In this document: positions 28,940 to 37,510 of the stretch, piece by piece
How positions within the stretch are numbered: the first letter of the stretch is position 1
Layout of the letters: each line of letters starts with the position of its first letter
Source: Cardiobacteriaceae bacterium
GTDB lineage: Bacteria; Pseudomonadota; Gammaproteobacteria; Cardiobacteriales; Cardiobacteriaceae
NCBI GenBank assembly: GCA_030525785.1
Contig: JAUNEA010000001.1
Location: 186,001-250,000, forward strand
Reading direction: 5' to 3'
Length of the DNA: 64,000 bases
The notes under the pieces: model-generated
Databases searched by the model: none
Seen by the model: the letters and a program-made list of their open reading frames with translations, nothing else
Told to the model about the DNA's origin: nothing
Made by a program: the position numbers and the translations under genes

Positions 28940-29231
28940 CTCCTTCCATTATTCAATCAGCCAATAAACAAACTCTTGGCACCATGTTGGCTATTTTAGC
29001 TTGTCAGCCCTGACTTTTAAACCGCAAGCCATCTGTTTGTCTCAAAAATAATCCTCTTTTCCAAGTGGTAAATAAGTTATCCACAATTTCTGTGTATAAC
29101 TTTAAACTCATGCGCGCCAAAGCGCTTTATCATCAGATGACAACTTAGTTATTCTGCTTGAAAAGTTCAACGAAAGCACGCATAATCCCCAAAAATTAAT
29201 TTATTTTTTTCTGATACTTAAGGAGATTCTC
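28940..29231. promoter_or_regulatory. Divergent spacer with two facing DnaA-box-like sites
   Basis: This 290-base spacer separates tolB from the small secreted protein gene. It holds TTATCCACA at 29077-29085 and TGTGTATAA (reverse of TTATACACA) at 29091-29099. Together they form a 10-bp inverted repeat with one mismatch, and both match the DnaA-box consensus. One palindrome copy follows at about 29119-29128, then an AT-rich run (29190-29212). It must also hold promoters for both genes, but I cannot define them with confidence. Confidence 0.5.
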
Positions 29232-29438
29232 ATGCGTTATTTACCCTATTTTATGATGGCTGGCTTTGTTGTTTTATCTCAATCTGCCATCGCTCAAGAT
29301 ACTTGCACCACCTACTACAAAAAACTCTACGAGCAAGGCGTATCCACCCAACAAATCAATAAACTCAAAAAAGAGATTGCTGGCTTAGGTAAAGGCGAAC
29401 AGGAAGCGCATTGCGCCAGCAAGATATCTAACAAATGA
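29232..29438 (+). CDS. Small secreted protein (possibly DUF5339-like)
   Basis: A 68-residue protein with a clear signal peptide (hydrophobic segment to about residue 21, with cleavage after AIA). The mature part of about 47 residues has two Cys (about 25 and 61), could form one disulfide, and is rich in Lys, Gln and Glu. It resembles small periplasmic DUF5339-type proteins in layout, but I cannot confirm that without a search. AAGGAG precedes the ATG at good spacing, which strongly supports translation. No palindrome lies in it. Confidence 0.65.
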   Translation: MRYLPYFMMAGFVVLSQSAIAQDTCTTYYKKLYEQGVSTQQINKLKKEIAGLGKGEQEAHCASKISNK

Positions 29439-29509
29439 GTTTTTTCAAAAAATATTTTTTTAAAAATCATAAAAATAAGAAATTTTTCTCCTAATCACTC
29501 ACCAAAAGC

Positions 29510-29538
29510 TTGACCAACCTAATACCTTTCTATAAAAT
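29510..29538 (+). promoter_or_regulatory. Promoter of tRNA-Leu
   Basis: TTGACC (29510-29515) and TAAAAT (29533-29538) lie 17 bases apart, a good sigma-70 arrangement. Transcription would start about 10 bases before the tRNA. Confidence 0.65.
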
Positions 29539-29555
29539 GCACTCCATCGACTCAA

Positions 29556-29642
29556 GCCTGAGTGGCGGAATTGGTAGACGCAGTGGATTCAAAATCCACC
29601 GTTAGTGATAACGTAAGAGTTCGAGTCTCTTCTTAGGCACCA
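29556..29642 (+). tRNA. tRNA-Leu (anticodon CAA)
   Basis: An 87-base class II tRNA. The acceptor arms GCCTGAG and CTTAGGC pair with one G-T wobble. The D-loop contains TGGTAGACG, the anticodon stem GTGGA/TCCAC surrounds the loop TTCAAAA with anticodon CAA (reads UUG), and the long variable arm is GTTAGTGATAACGT. The T arm has GTTCGAGTC, the discriminator is A as expected for Leu, and CCA is encoded at 29640-29642. Confidence 0.97.
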
Positions 29643-29691
29643 TATAAAAATCCAATAAGACTTTGATGAAAAAGAAGTTTTAAAGGAACAC

Positions 29692-29721
29692 AAAAAAGCA
29701 ACCAGAAAAGGTTGCTTTTTT
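29692..29721. terminator. Terminator after tRNA-Leu, bidirectional
   Basis: AAAAAAGCAACC (29692-29703) pairs with GGTTGCTTTTTT (29710-29721). It can end the tRNA transcript and, on the other strand, the phage-like gene that stops at 29745. Confidence 0.85.
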
Positions 29722-29744
29722 ATTTTGATAAAATCAAACTGAAG

Positions 29745-30800
29745 TTATTCTGTATCATTATTAGCTTTTACACCTAAAATAGGGGTACCAAATCTACTTG
29801 TCGGCTTGATTTCTAACTCACCAAGAACCTTCTCACGGCGATGTTTGAAGTATTGGTTAATGTAAACACCACTATCATGTCTGCCATATCGTGAAGTTTC
29901 TAAAAAATCTTCACGGAGACTCTCTAAATTATCAGTCCATTGGCTCAACAGGTTGCGCTCTTCCTGAGTGGCTTGTCGTTCCTCTTGCTTCAAAGTAGCT
30001 AACAATTCAATGATTTTGATATTGGTGTTGAATTGTTTTTTTAACCCTTTGACTTCATCATTATCTTCAATAACAAAATCTTCTTCAGGTAGCTTAGACT
30101 CTGAAGTGGTAGTCTCTGTTTTTTCATCTACCTGGTGACGGCTGGGTTTATTGCTAAGAACGCTGGCAGGACTGGAAACAGCAACTCCTACCTGGTGACG
30201 GCTGGGTTTATTGCTTTCATTATCGCGTTTAGATTCTGAATAATTGATATTCTGAGAAGGGCTATCTTGCTCTTTTTTGCCTTCATTTAACGCTGATGAT
30301 TCAGAGACTCCAACCTGTGACACACTGTCACGCTTTTCTTTCTGTGTTTTATGACCCTTATTTTCTTCATCTTTTGGCGCTTGGCTTTGTTCTGTAATCG
30401 GCTTACTATCTAATTTATCGGATAGTGGTTTGTAAGTTAGCGCTTGATGGAGTATATTATGAATGTCTGTTGAAGTTAGTGAACCAGAATGCTTGCGAGA
30501 GTTTAGCTCTTGGGCGCTGGACATTCGGGGCTTCAACAGATTTTCTGATAAAATAACACTATGCAAATACATTCTTTGCGTATTTACGTCTCGATGCACT
30601 AACACCGTTAGCACATTATTAGCACCGTTAATACTTATTGGAGCAGAGACATAAAAACTATCTTCTTGGCTTTGCTGTTTATCAATAGCAACCAATGTTC
30701 CATGTTCTAGTGTATCCTTGACAGCGGAAAAGGACATGTTTTTGTATGGATTGAGTTGTTTATTATGCGCTAAACTATCTTTTACTGAACGATGCCCCAA
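29745..30800 (-). pseudogene. 5'-truncated phage MuF-C / PBECR-type nuclease domain protein
   Basis: The open frame covers up to 351 residues. The first ~100 residues (GHRSVKDSLAHNK, then DTLEHGTLVAIDK, FYVSAPISINGANNVLTVLVHRD and RMYLHSVIL) resemble the C-terminal MuF-C or Barnase/EndoU/colicin-like (PBECR) domains found at the ends of phage head-morphogenesis polyvalent proteins. The remainder is low-complexity, charged and repetitive. No proper start exists: the frame opens at a TTG without a spaced ribosome site, and an in-frame stop lies 13 codons upstream. I read it as the tail end of a larger phage gene left behind beside tRNA-Leu. It has none of the genome's palindromes, consistent with foreign origin. 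The alternative is an intact small gene starting at an internal ATG. Confidence 0.6.
30128..30215. repeat. Direct repeat pair inside the phage-like gene
   Basis: An identical 28-base segment occurs at 30128-30155 and 30188-30215, encoding NKPSRHQV twice. The 60-base period suggests a duplication of a 20-residue unit in the low-complexity part. Confidence 0.85.
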
Positions 30801-30898
30801 CCCCCTTATGCAAAGGGTTTTGGGGTTTAAGGTTTATGCTGGGGTACAGGAGCATAACACCCCTGCTGATAACTTGGGAGTACCACCCCCAAGTTATC
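30795..30898. repeat. Cluster of three inverted repeats
   Basis: Three hairpins lie in about 100 bases: CCCCAA..TTTTGGGG (30795-30825), TTATGCT..AGCATAA (30834-30857, 7-bp stem, 10-base loop) and GATAACTTGGG..CCCAAGTTATC (30868-30898, 11-bp stem, 9-base loop). The second and third loops both contain GTAC. The cluster lies at the edge of the phage remnant, downstream of lpdA on the minus strand. One could terminate lpdA, but no T run follows. Confidence 0.7.
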
Positions 30899-30921
30899 AT
30901 CGCCAATCTCAAAGCGCTTTG

Positions 30922-32331
30922 TTATTTTTTATTGACCTTATGTAAAGCACGATTATCTACCGCAAGGGCAGCTTCATGCAAAGATTCGGCAAGGGTTGGG
31001 TGTCCGTGCATAATACGTGCGATATCTTCACTGGCAGCATAAAACTCCATCGCAACAACCATCTCATGAATCAGCTCAGAAGCATTGTTGCCAATAATAT
31101 GAGCCCCTAAGATTTCGTCAGTTTCCGCATCAGCAAGGATTTTGACAAATCCTGTTGTGGCATTGGCTGCTTTCGCACGACCGTTGGCAGCAAAGGGGAA
31201 ATCGCCTTTTTTGTAGTTAACGCCAGAAGCTTTAAGTTGCTCTTCTGTTTGACCAATCCATGCGATTTCTGGGTGAGTATAGATAACCGAAGGAATCACA
31301 TCATAACGCACATGCCCTGCCTGACCTGCGATAATTTCTGCAACCATCACCCCTTCTTCACTGGCTTTATGAGCCAACATCGGTCCACGCACGCAATCGC
31401 CAATGGCATAAACGCCTGCCTCTGCTGTTGCACAATGGTCATTGACTTCAATAAATCCACGCGCATCACGCTTGATGTTCACACCATCAGCAATCACATT
31501 ATCGGTATTGGGCTTACGTCCCACCGCTACCAACAGCTTATCCACGCGCAATTCCTGAGCGCCAGTGGAAGTTTCATAACCAACCACCACTTCTTGACCT
31601 TCTACCCGCGAGCCTGTCACTTTTGCTCCCAAGCGAATATCCAAACCATTCTTTTTAAAAGCTCTTCCTGCTTCTTTTGCCAGTTGTTGGTCAGCCATCG
31701 GTAATAAATCATGAGAAGCTTCCAAAACCACCACTTCCGAGCCAACCGCATGCCACACACTACCAAGCTCCAAGCCAATCACCCCAGCGCCAATCACGCC
31801 TAAGCGCTTTGGAACTTCAGCAAAAGAAAGCGCTTCTGTAGAGCTGACAATGGTTTCACCATTCATCTTAGCAACAGGAATATCAATGGGTTGTGAACCA
31901 ACCGCCAGAATAACCGCTTTGCTGGCTTGCAAAGTGGAAACTTCACCTTGATGGCTTACTTCTACCGTTTTTTGTGGCAATAAACGACCACGACCACGCA
32001 CCCAAGCCACTCCATTTGCCTTAAACAATTGCTCAATGCCACCTGTTAATTGGCGCACAATTTCTGCTTTACGAGCAATCATTTGGCTAATATCCATGCG
32101 TACGCCTTCTGCGCTGATACCATGAACAGCAAACTCATGCTTGGCTTTTTCAAACAAAGCACTACTTTCCAAAAGCGCTTTGGACGGAATACAGCCCACA
32201 TTCAAGCATGTTCCACCTAAGGTGTTTTCCATTTCCACACAAGCCACTTTAAAGCCCAACTGTGCCGCACGAATCGCTGCGACATAACCACCTGGCCCAC
32301 CGCCAACCACAATCACATCAAACTGAGTCAT
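30922..32331 (-). CDS. lpdA: Dihydrolipoyl dehydrogenase (E3)
   Basis: This FAD-dependent E3 subunit reoxidises dihydrolipoyl groups of 2-oxo acid dehydrogenase complexes with NAD. It has the N-terminal FAD motif VVGGGPGGYVAA, the redox disulfide CLNVGC (Cys42 and Cys47), the NAD motif GAGVIGLELGSVW, and the C-terminal catalytic HAHPTLAE-like segment (HGHPTLAESLHEA). It is about 469 residues long. I use the ATG at 32331, which follows AAGGAG and matches the family N-terminus. It lies after sucA-sucB on the same strand, so it most likely serves 2-oxoglutarate dehydrogenase. The paired-palindrome terminator between sucB and lpdA may reduce read-through. Confidence 0.95.
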   Translation of the reverse strand: MTQFDVIVVGGGPGGYVAAIRAAQLGFKVACVEMENTLGGTCLNVGCIPSKALLESSALFEKAKHEFAVHGISAEGVRMDISQMIARKAEIVRQLTGGIEQLFKANGVAWVRGRGRLLPQKTVEVSHQGEVSTLQASKAVILAVGSQPIDIPVAKMNGETIVSSTEALSFAEVPKRLGVIGAGVIGLELGSVWHAVGSEVVVLEASHDLLPMADQQLAKEAGRAFKKNGLDIRLGAKVTGSRVEGQEVVVGYETSTGAQELRVDKLLVAVGRKPNTDNVIADGVNIKRDARGFIEVNDHCATAEAGVYAIGDCVRGPMLAHKASEEGVMVAEIIAGQAGHVRYDVIPSVIYTHPEIAWIGQTEEQLKASGVNYKKGDFPFAANGRAKAANATTGFVKILADAETDEILGAHIIGNNASELIHEMVVAMEFYAASEDIARIMHGHPTLAESLHEAALAVDNRALHKVNKK

Positions 32332-32374
32332 ATCAAACTCCTTCACTATCAATCCATTAATCAAATCAGCTTAC

Positions 32375-32411
32375 AAAAAAAAGCGCTTTGATAGAAAACC
32401 AAAGCGCTTTG
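32375..32411 (-). terminator. Paired-palindrome terminator between sucB and lpdA
   Basis: CAAAGCGCTTTG at 32400-32411 and AAAGCGCTTTG at 32380-32390 form a hairpin on the minus strand, followed by a T run (A run 32375-32380). It begins 6 bases after the sucB stop, so it may separate or attenuate lpdA expression. Confidence 0.75.
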
Positions 32412-32416
32412 GCGTT

Positions 32417-33577
32417 TTACACGTTCAACAAAATACGCGCTGGGTCTTCAATAGCATTTTTAATCGCCACCAAGAAGCCAACCGCCTCGCGTCCATCAAT
32501 AATGCGGTGATCATAAGTAAGCGCTAAATACATAATCGGACGAATCACAATCTCGCCATTTTCAACCACAGGGCGCTCCACAATATTATGCATACCCAAA
32601 ATAGCGCTTTGTGGTGGGTTCAGAATAGGCGTTGAGAGCATAGAGCCAAATGTACCACCGTTAGTGATAGAGAAAGTGCCACCTGACATTTCTTCAATCG
32701 TTAAGCTGCCATTTTTACTCTTAGCTGCAAAATCTAAAATACCTTGCTCAATGCCTGCTAAGCTTAAGTGTTCTGCGTTGCGTAAAATCGGCACCACCAA
32801 ACCACGTGGACTAGAAACGGCAATACCAATATCGTAATAATTGTGGTAGACAATATCATCACCATCAATCGAAGCATTCACCGCAGGATATTGCTTCAAT
32901 GCCTCAATGGCAGCTTTAACGAAGAATGACATAAAGCCCAATTTTACATCATGTTTTTTCACGAAAGCATCTTGGTATTTTTTACGTAAATCCATGATAG
33001 GCTTCATGTTCACTTCGTTGAATGTGGTCAACATGGCAGCTGTGCTTTGAGCTTCAACCAAACGCTCCGCAATGCGCTTACGCATGCGTGTCATTGGTAC
33101 ACGTTCTTCATGACGAGAACCACCACCTGCTAAATGTTTCACCACATCTTGCTTGCTAACACGTCCACCACGACCTGTGCCTGACACATCAGAAGCCGCA
33201 ACCCCATTTTCTGTTGCAATCTTACGAGCCGCTGGCGATAAAGCCTTATCATCAACTTTGGCAGGAGCAGCTGATGCTACAGGAGCTGCAGCTTTAGGAG
33301 CTTCTGTTGCAGGGACAGAAGCGCTTTGAGCAGGAGCATCAGCTGCCTCAATCAATGCCACCAAATCACCACCTTTAACTGTCGAGCCTTCTGGTGCTTT
33401 GATTTCTTTCAAAATCCCACCAACAGGCGCTGGCAATTCCAACACTACTTTATCGGTTTCCAAATCCACCAAATTATCGCCAGCGCGCACATAATCGCCC
33501 ACTTTTTTATGCCAGCTTTGCAATACGGCATCTGCCACCGATTCAGGTAATGCTGGAACTTTAACTTCTGTACTCAT
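32417..33577 (-). CDS. sucB: 2-oxoglutarate dehydrogenase E2 (dihydrolipoyl succinyltransferase)
   Basis: The E2 core of the 2-oxoglutarate dehydrogenase complex in the TCA cycle; it passes succinyl from lipoyl to CoA. There is an N-terminal lipoyl domain with Lys43 in ETDKVVLE, an Ala/Pro-rich linker (about 80-105), and a peripheral subunit-binding domain ([14 protein letters not shown]). The catalytic acyltransferase domain ends with [15 protein letters not shown], which holds the catalytic His and Asp. At 386 residues it has one lipoyl domain, as expected. It is 58 bases downstream of sucA. Confidence 0.95.
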   Translation of the reverse strand: MSTEVKVPALPESVADAVLQSWHKKVGDYVRAGDNLVDLETDKVVLELPAPVGGILKEIKAPEGSTVKGGDLVALIEAADAPAQSASVPATEAPKAAAPVASAAPAKVDDKALSPAARKIATENGVAASDVSGTGRGGRVSKQDVVKHLAGGGSRHEERVPMTRMRKRIAERLVEAQSTAAMLTTFNEVNMKPIMDLRKKYQDAFVKKHDVKLGFMSFFVKAAIEALKQYPAVNASIDGDDIVYHNYYDIGIAVSSPRGLVVPILRNAEHLSLAGIEQGILDFAAKSKNGSLTIEEMSGGTFSITNGGTFGSMLSTPILNPPQSAILGMHNIVERPVVENGEIVIRPIMYLALTYDHRIIDGREAVGFLVAIKNAIEDPARILLNV

Positions 33578-33635
33578 ATCTATCTCTACCTCTTACATTT
33601 CATGATGGGGCGAATGAACGCCCCTCGTTCTGACC

Positions 33636-36461
33636 TTAAGCTGTAATGCCCAAAGCGCTTTGAATGACTTGCTCTTGTTCCACATTATGGGTTTTGTAAT
33701 GCCCTGCTGCGGTAGAAGCACTCTCTGCCCGTCCTGCGTACTGCAAACGGCGACCCGATAAAGCTGGCTCAATCCATTCGTAAATATTGCGCCATGCTCC
33801 TTGGTTACGCGGCTCATCTTGCGCCCAAACCAATTCTACTTGCTCAGTATATTGTGCCAAAAGCGCTTTGAGTTCATCTGCTGGGAATGGATACAGCTGT
33901 TCTACGCGGATAATGGCAATATGATTCAAGCCCAAATCTTCACGTTTTTGTGCCAAATCATAATAAATTTTGCCACTGGTCAGCACAATGCGCTTCACAT
34001 CAGACGGCTTAACCACCTTATCACCAATCACATTTTGGAAACCGCCCTCTGCTAGCTCATGTAAATCACTCACAGCTGCTTTATGGCGTAACAAAGATTT
34101 AGGCGACATCACAATCAAAGGCTTACGGAATTCGCGCAGCAATTGACGGCGTAAAACGTGGAAAATTTGCGCAGGTGTGGTTGGCACAACCACTTGCCAG
34201 TTATTCTCAGCTGATAACTGCAAATAACGCTCCAGACGGGCTGATGAATGCTCAGGGCCTTGTCCTTCGTAACCATGCGGCAGAAGCATGACCAAACCAC
34301 TATAACGACCCCATTTACTTTCGCCTGAAGCGATGAATTGGTCAATGATAACCTGTGCGCCATTGGCAAAATCGCCAAATTGTGCCTCCCAAATCACCAA
34401 ACCATTGGGTTCAGATGTAGAGTAGCCATATTCAAATCCCAAAACGGCATTTTCACTCAAAATGGAATCAATCACGCGCACCATAGGTTGCTTATCGGCG
34501 ATATGAGCCAATGGCATGTAACTATCGCCCGTATTTTGGTCATGAACCACAGCATGGCGATGTGAGAAAGTTCCACGTCCACAATCCTCACCTGATACGC
34601 GAACACTGTAACCCTGTTGCAACAGCGATGCATAAGCCAGATTCTCTGCACAACCCCAATCAAGCGGTTGCTTACCTGCGCTCATCTCTAGGCGTGTTTC
34701 ATAAACTTTTGCCACAATAGGGTGCAGTTTGAAATCTTGAGGAACGTTGAAGATTTTCTGCCCCAAAGCGCTTAGCTTTTCTTGAGAATAGCGAGTATTC
34801 ACAGGAGCTGACCAATCTTGATGACGCAAAGAACGCCATGCTTTCGCAAGTGGATCTTCTTCTGTAATTGGGCTTGGGCGAGCAACTCGTTCGCCTGCCT
34901 CCAAACGCTGACGGTAATTTTCTACCGATTCTGCATAAACGTCTGAACCAATCACCTTTTCCGCCTCTAAGCGCTTTGCATAAACTTGTGCAGGTACATC
35001 ATGGGCGCGGATTTTTTTGTACATCATTGGCTGAGTCGCTGAAGGTTCATCAGCTTCGTTATGCCCTAAACGACGGTAGCACACCAAATCAATCACAATA
35101 TCTTTTTGGAATTTATGCAAATACTCCGCCGCTAATTGGCTGACAAACACAATCGCCTCAGGGTCATCACCATTAACATGCAACACAGGCGACTGCACCA
35201 TCTTCACTGCATCAGAGCAATACATAGACGAGCGAGCATCTAACAAATTCGAGGTTGTGAAGCCGATTTGGTTATTCACGATAATATGAACTGAACCCCC
35301 AATCCGATAACCACGCACTTGCGACAACTGCAAGGTTTCTTGAATAATGCCTTGCCCTGCAAAAGCAGCATCGCCATGAATTTGAATAGCTACTGCATGA
35401 TTGGCAACACTCAAGACTTTTTCAGCCCCTTCCGCATGCATACGACGATCTAAACGTGCGCGAACAGAGCCTTGAACCACAGGATTCACAAATTCCAAAT
35501 GCGAAGGGTTGTATGCCAAACTTAAATCTACCGCACCACCTTCTGTGTCTACTGCAGAAGAGAAGCCCATGTGATATTTCACATCTCCACTACCAACCAT
35601 ATGCTTGAATTTGCCATCAAATTCATCAAACAAATCAGCAGGACGTTTGCCCAAAATATTAATCAGCATATTCAAACGACCACGATGTGCCATTGCAATG
35701 CCAATTTCTTTGGTTCCATTTTTACCCAAACGCTGAATCAAGGCTTCCATCATGGGAATCAAGCCATCGCCACCTTCCAAAGAAAAGCGCTTTTGCCCCA
35801 CATAACGTTTGTGCAAATATTTTTCCATGCCATCAGCAGCAACCAGTTGCTGGAGGATTTCGCGTTTTTGCTCGCTAGAGATGCCGTAATCCTTTAAAGT
35901 CGCAGCTTTTTCTAACTCTGTTTCTAACCAGCGACGCTCTTCTGTATTGTGAATATGATTGATTTCTGCACCAATATGTTGGGTGTAAGATTTTTTCAGG
36001 AAGGCAATCAAATCCTTCAATTTCATTTGATTGACACCTGAAATCCATGAACCCACCGCAAATTCGCGATTCAAATCTTGCTCACTTAAGCCATGATAGG
36101 AAAGCTCTAAATCAGGCACAGCTTTACGTTCACGTAAAGCAATGGGGCAAAGCTCCGCTACCTGATGACCGCGCGCCCGATACGCCGCAATCAACGACAA
36201 CACCCCAATTTGCTTTGCCATATCGGCTTCTGATGCGCCACCTTCGCAAAAAGCGGGCATTTGCGCAATTTGTTCAAAGCGCTCTTGCACTTCCAAGCGC
36301 GAAACCTCACCTTCTCGCGCTCCTAAGCTTGCAAAATAACGTTGCCATGCCTCGCTTACACTGTTTTCATCAGCCAAATACTGTTCGTACAAATCTTCAA
36401 TATACGCCGCATTGCCACCATATAAATGGGCGCTTTGGCGTTGAGACTGGTATTGACTCAT
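33636..36461 (-). CDS. sucA: 2-oxoglutarate dehydrogenase E1
   Basis: A thiamin-diphosphate-dependent E1 that decarboxylates 2-oxoglutarate and loads succinyl on the E2 lipoyl group. At 941 residues it has full length. It has the N-terminal E2-binding segment (NAAYIEDLYEQYL), GDAAFAGQGIIQETLQLS in the ThDP domain, the NNQIGFTTS motif, and the HGYEGQGPEHSSARLERYLQ transketolase-type region. AAGGAG precedes the ATG. First gene of sucA-sucB-lpdA. sdh and sucCD, often neighbours, are not in the window. Confidence 0.96.
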   Translation of the reverse strand: MSQYQSQRQSAHLYGGNAAYIEDLYEQYLADENSVSEAWQRYFASLGAREGEVSRLEVQERFEQIAQMPAFCEGGASEADMAKQIGVLSLIAAYRARGHQVAELCPIALRERKAVPDLELSYHGLSEQDLNREFAVGSWISGVNQMKLKDLIAFLKKSYTQHIGAEINHIHNTEERRWLETELEKAATLKDYGISSEQKREILQQLVAADGMEKYLHKRYVGQKRFSLEGGDGLIPMMEALIQRLGKNGTKEIGIAMAHRGRLNMLINILGKRPADLFDEFDGKFKHMVGSGDVKYHMGFSSAVDTEGGAVDLSLAYNPSHLEFVNPVVQGSVRARLDRRMHAEGAEKVLSVANHAVAIQIHGDAAFAGQGIIQETLQLSQVRGYRIGGSVHIIVNNQIGFTTSNLLDARSSMYCSDAVKMVQSPVLHVNGDDPEAIVFVSQLAAEYLHKFQKDIVIDLVCYRRLGHNEADEPSATQPMMYKKIRAHDVPAQVYAKRLEAEKVIGSDVYAESVENYRQRLEAGERVARPSPITEEDPLAKAWRSLRHQDWSAPVNTRYSQEKLSALGQKIFNVPQDFKLHPIVAKVYETRLEMSAGKQPLDWGCAENLAYASLLQQGYSVRVSGEDCGRGTFSHRHAVVHDQNTGDSYMPLAHIADKQPMVRVIDSILSENAVLGFEYGYSTSEPNGLVIWEAQFGDFANGAQVIIDQFIASGESKWGRYSGLVMLLPHGYEGQGPEHSSARLERYLQLSAENNWQVVVPTTPAQIFHVLRRQLLREFRKPLIVMSPKSLLRHKAAVSDLHELAEGGFQNVIGDKVVKPSDVKRIVLTSGKIYYDLAQKREDLGLNHIAIIRVEQLYPFPADELKALLAQYTEQVELVWAQDEPRNQGAWRNIYEWIEPALSGRRLQYAGRAESASTAAGHYKTHNVEQEQVIQSALGITA

Positions 36462-36628
36462 GCTTTTTCTCCTTCTGGTAATCTTCGATTAAGTTTATGT
36501 CATAGCCATATCAGAAATAGCCACCATGTTATCCGTATTATAAAGGGCTTTCGCTGGAACAGTCACCCCAAAACCTCACACCATACCCCAACAAAGCGCT
36601 TTGGTTGGCATAAAACTCAAGATGCCAC

Positions 36629-37510
36629 TTAAGGTTTAACCAGCTTTAATGTCCCTGACGGTTGATGATTTATAGCTGCAGGAGACAAAGCGCTTTGGGA
36701 GTGTTGAGCTCCAGCATGCCATGCCACATCACGATTAGGCATCATCAATAAATACGATTTTTCACTCACCTTAACCTCAGGTGGAACGCGCATACTTTCA
36801 AATGCCTGATAAATCGGAGCAAGCATCAGCCAGAAATCATGTTGGGGGTGAAATTTGTAGGCATTGAGCTGTTCACGTGTGAGACGGAAAGGAAAAGCAT
36901 GAACATGAACCTTATCTTGTCCATGCTTTAAAGCGCTTTCAGTCAGATCATAAATTTCTTCAATTTGCTGATCTCCCATAGCGTAACAACCTGTGGAAAC
37001 ACAATCGCCATGAATCATCAAATATTTTCCTGTGCGACCATGTGCTTTATCAAAAGTATTGGGAAAATTAAGATGCAAAGCGCGGTGATATTGACTTTGT
37101 GGACGAAGCGCTTTGCGGTCAAGATGGTAAACACCCTCAGGTGACTGCTTATCACCAATGCGAATTTTAGGCCCCAAATCACCCGAATACACGCAAATAG
37201 GATAATCGCGAAACAGACGATAACGACCATCATCATCTTGCATCCAAATTTCCAGAACATTCTCTTTCTTGAAAATACGGATAAACATTGGACTCCCCCA
37301 AGCAAAGCCTTTTGCTTGCACCTGCTCACGTAAGCTCATCTTAGATTGTGTGGCTCGAGCTTGTGTTAAAGCTTTTTGTCCTAAAGCTTGCGAACGTTGC
37401 AAAGTCTGCACCTGACCGCCCCATAAAGATTGCCCTTCTTGCCCCAAAGCGCTTTCTATACTCAGCACCATCAACCAGCATAAAGCGCTTTGTTTTACAT
37501 ACTTTCTCAT
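36629..37510 (-). CDS. L,D-transpeptidase family protein (YafK/DpaA type)
   Basis: A 293-residue exported YkuD-fold enzyme. A signal peptide covers about residues 1-23. The catalytic motif HGDCVSTGCYAM has His167 and catalytic Cys175, and the surrounding segments LGPKIRIGDKQSPEGVYHL and LNFPNTFDKAHGRTGKYLMIHG are typical of the YafK branch. In E. coli YafK (DpaA) releases Lpp from peptidoglycan rather than cross-linking, so either activity is possible. Its start overlaps the dacB stop by 4 bases (ATGA), coupling it with another peptidoglycan enzyme. Six palindrome copies lie in or beside it, including two 24 bases apart in the signal-peptide region. Confidence 0.85.
   Translation of the reverse strand: MRKYVKQSALCWLMVLSIESALGQEGQSLWGGQVQTLQRSQALGQKALTQARATQSKMSLREQVQAKGFAWGSPMFIRIFKKENVLEIWMQDDDGRYRLFRDYPICVYSGDLGPKIRIGDKQSPEGVYHLDRKALRPQSQYHRALHLNFPNTFDKAHGRTGKYLMIHGDCVSTGCYAMGDQQIEEIYDLTESALKHGQDKVHVHAFPFRLTREQLNAYKFHPQHDFWLMLAPIYQAFESMRVPPEVKVSEKSYLLMMPNRDVAWHAGAQHSQSALSPAAINHQPSGTLKLVKP

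Noticed and set aside
28940-29231. Chromosomal replication origin
   Set aside because: Only two DnaA-like boxes, no GATC cluster and no dnaA, gidA or rpmH near; kept as a DnaA-site finding only.
30128-30215. CRISPR array
   Set aside because: Only two copies of a 28-base repeat, both inside a coding frame; no further units or cas genes.
29556-30921. Complete integrative element at tRNA-Leu
   Set aside because: No integrase, no repeated tRNA 3' end and no other mobile genes; only one phage-like fragment is present.
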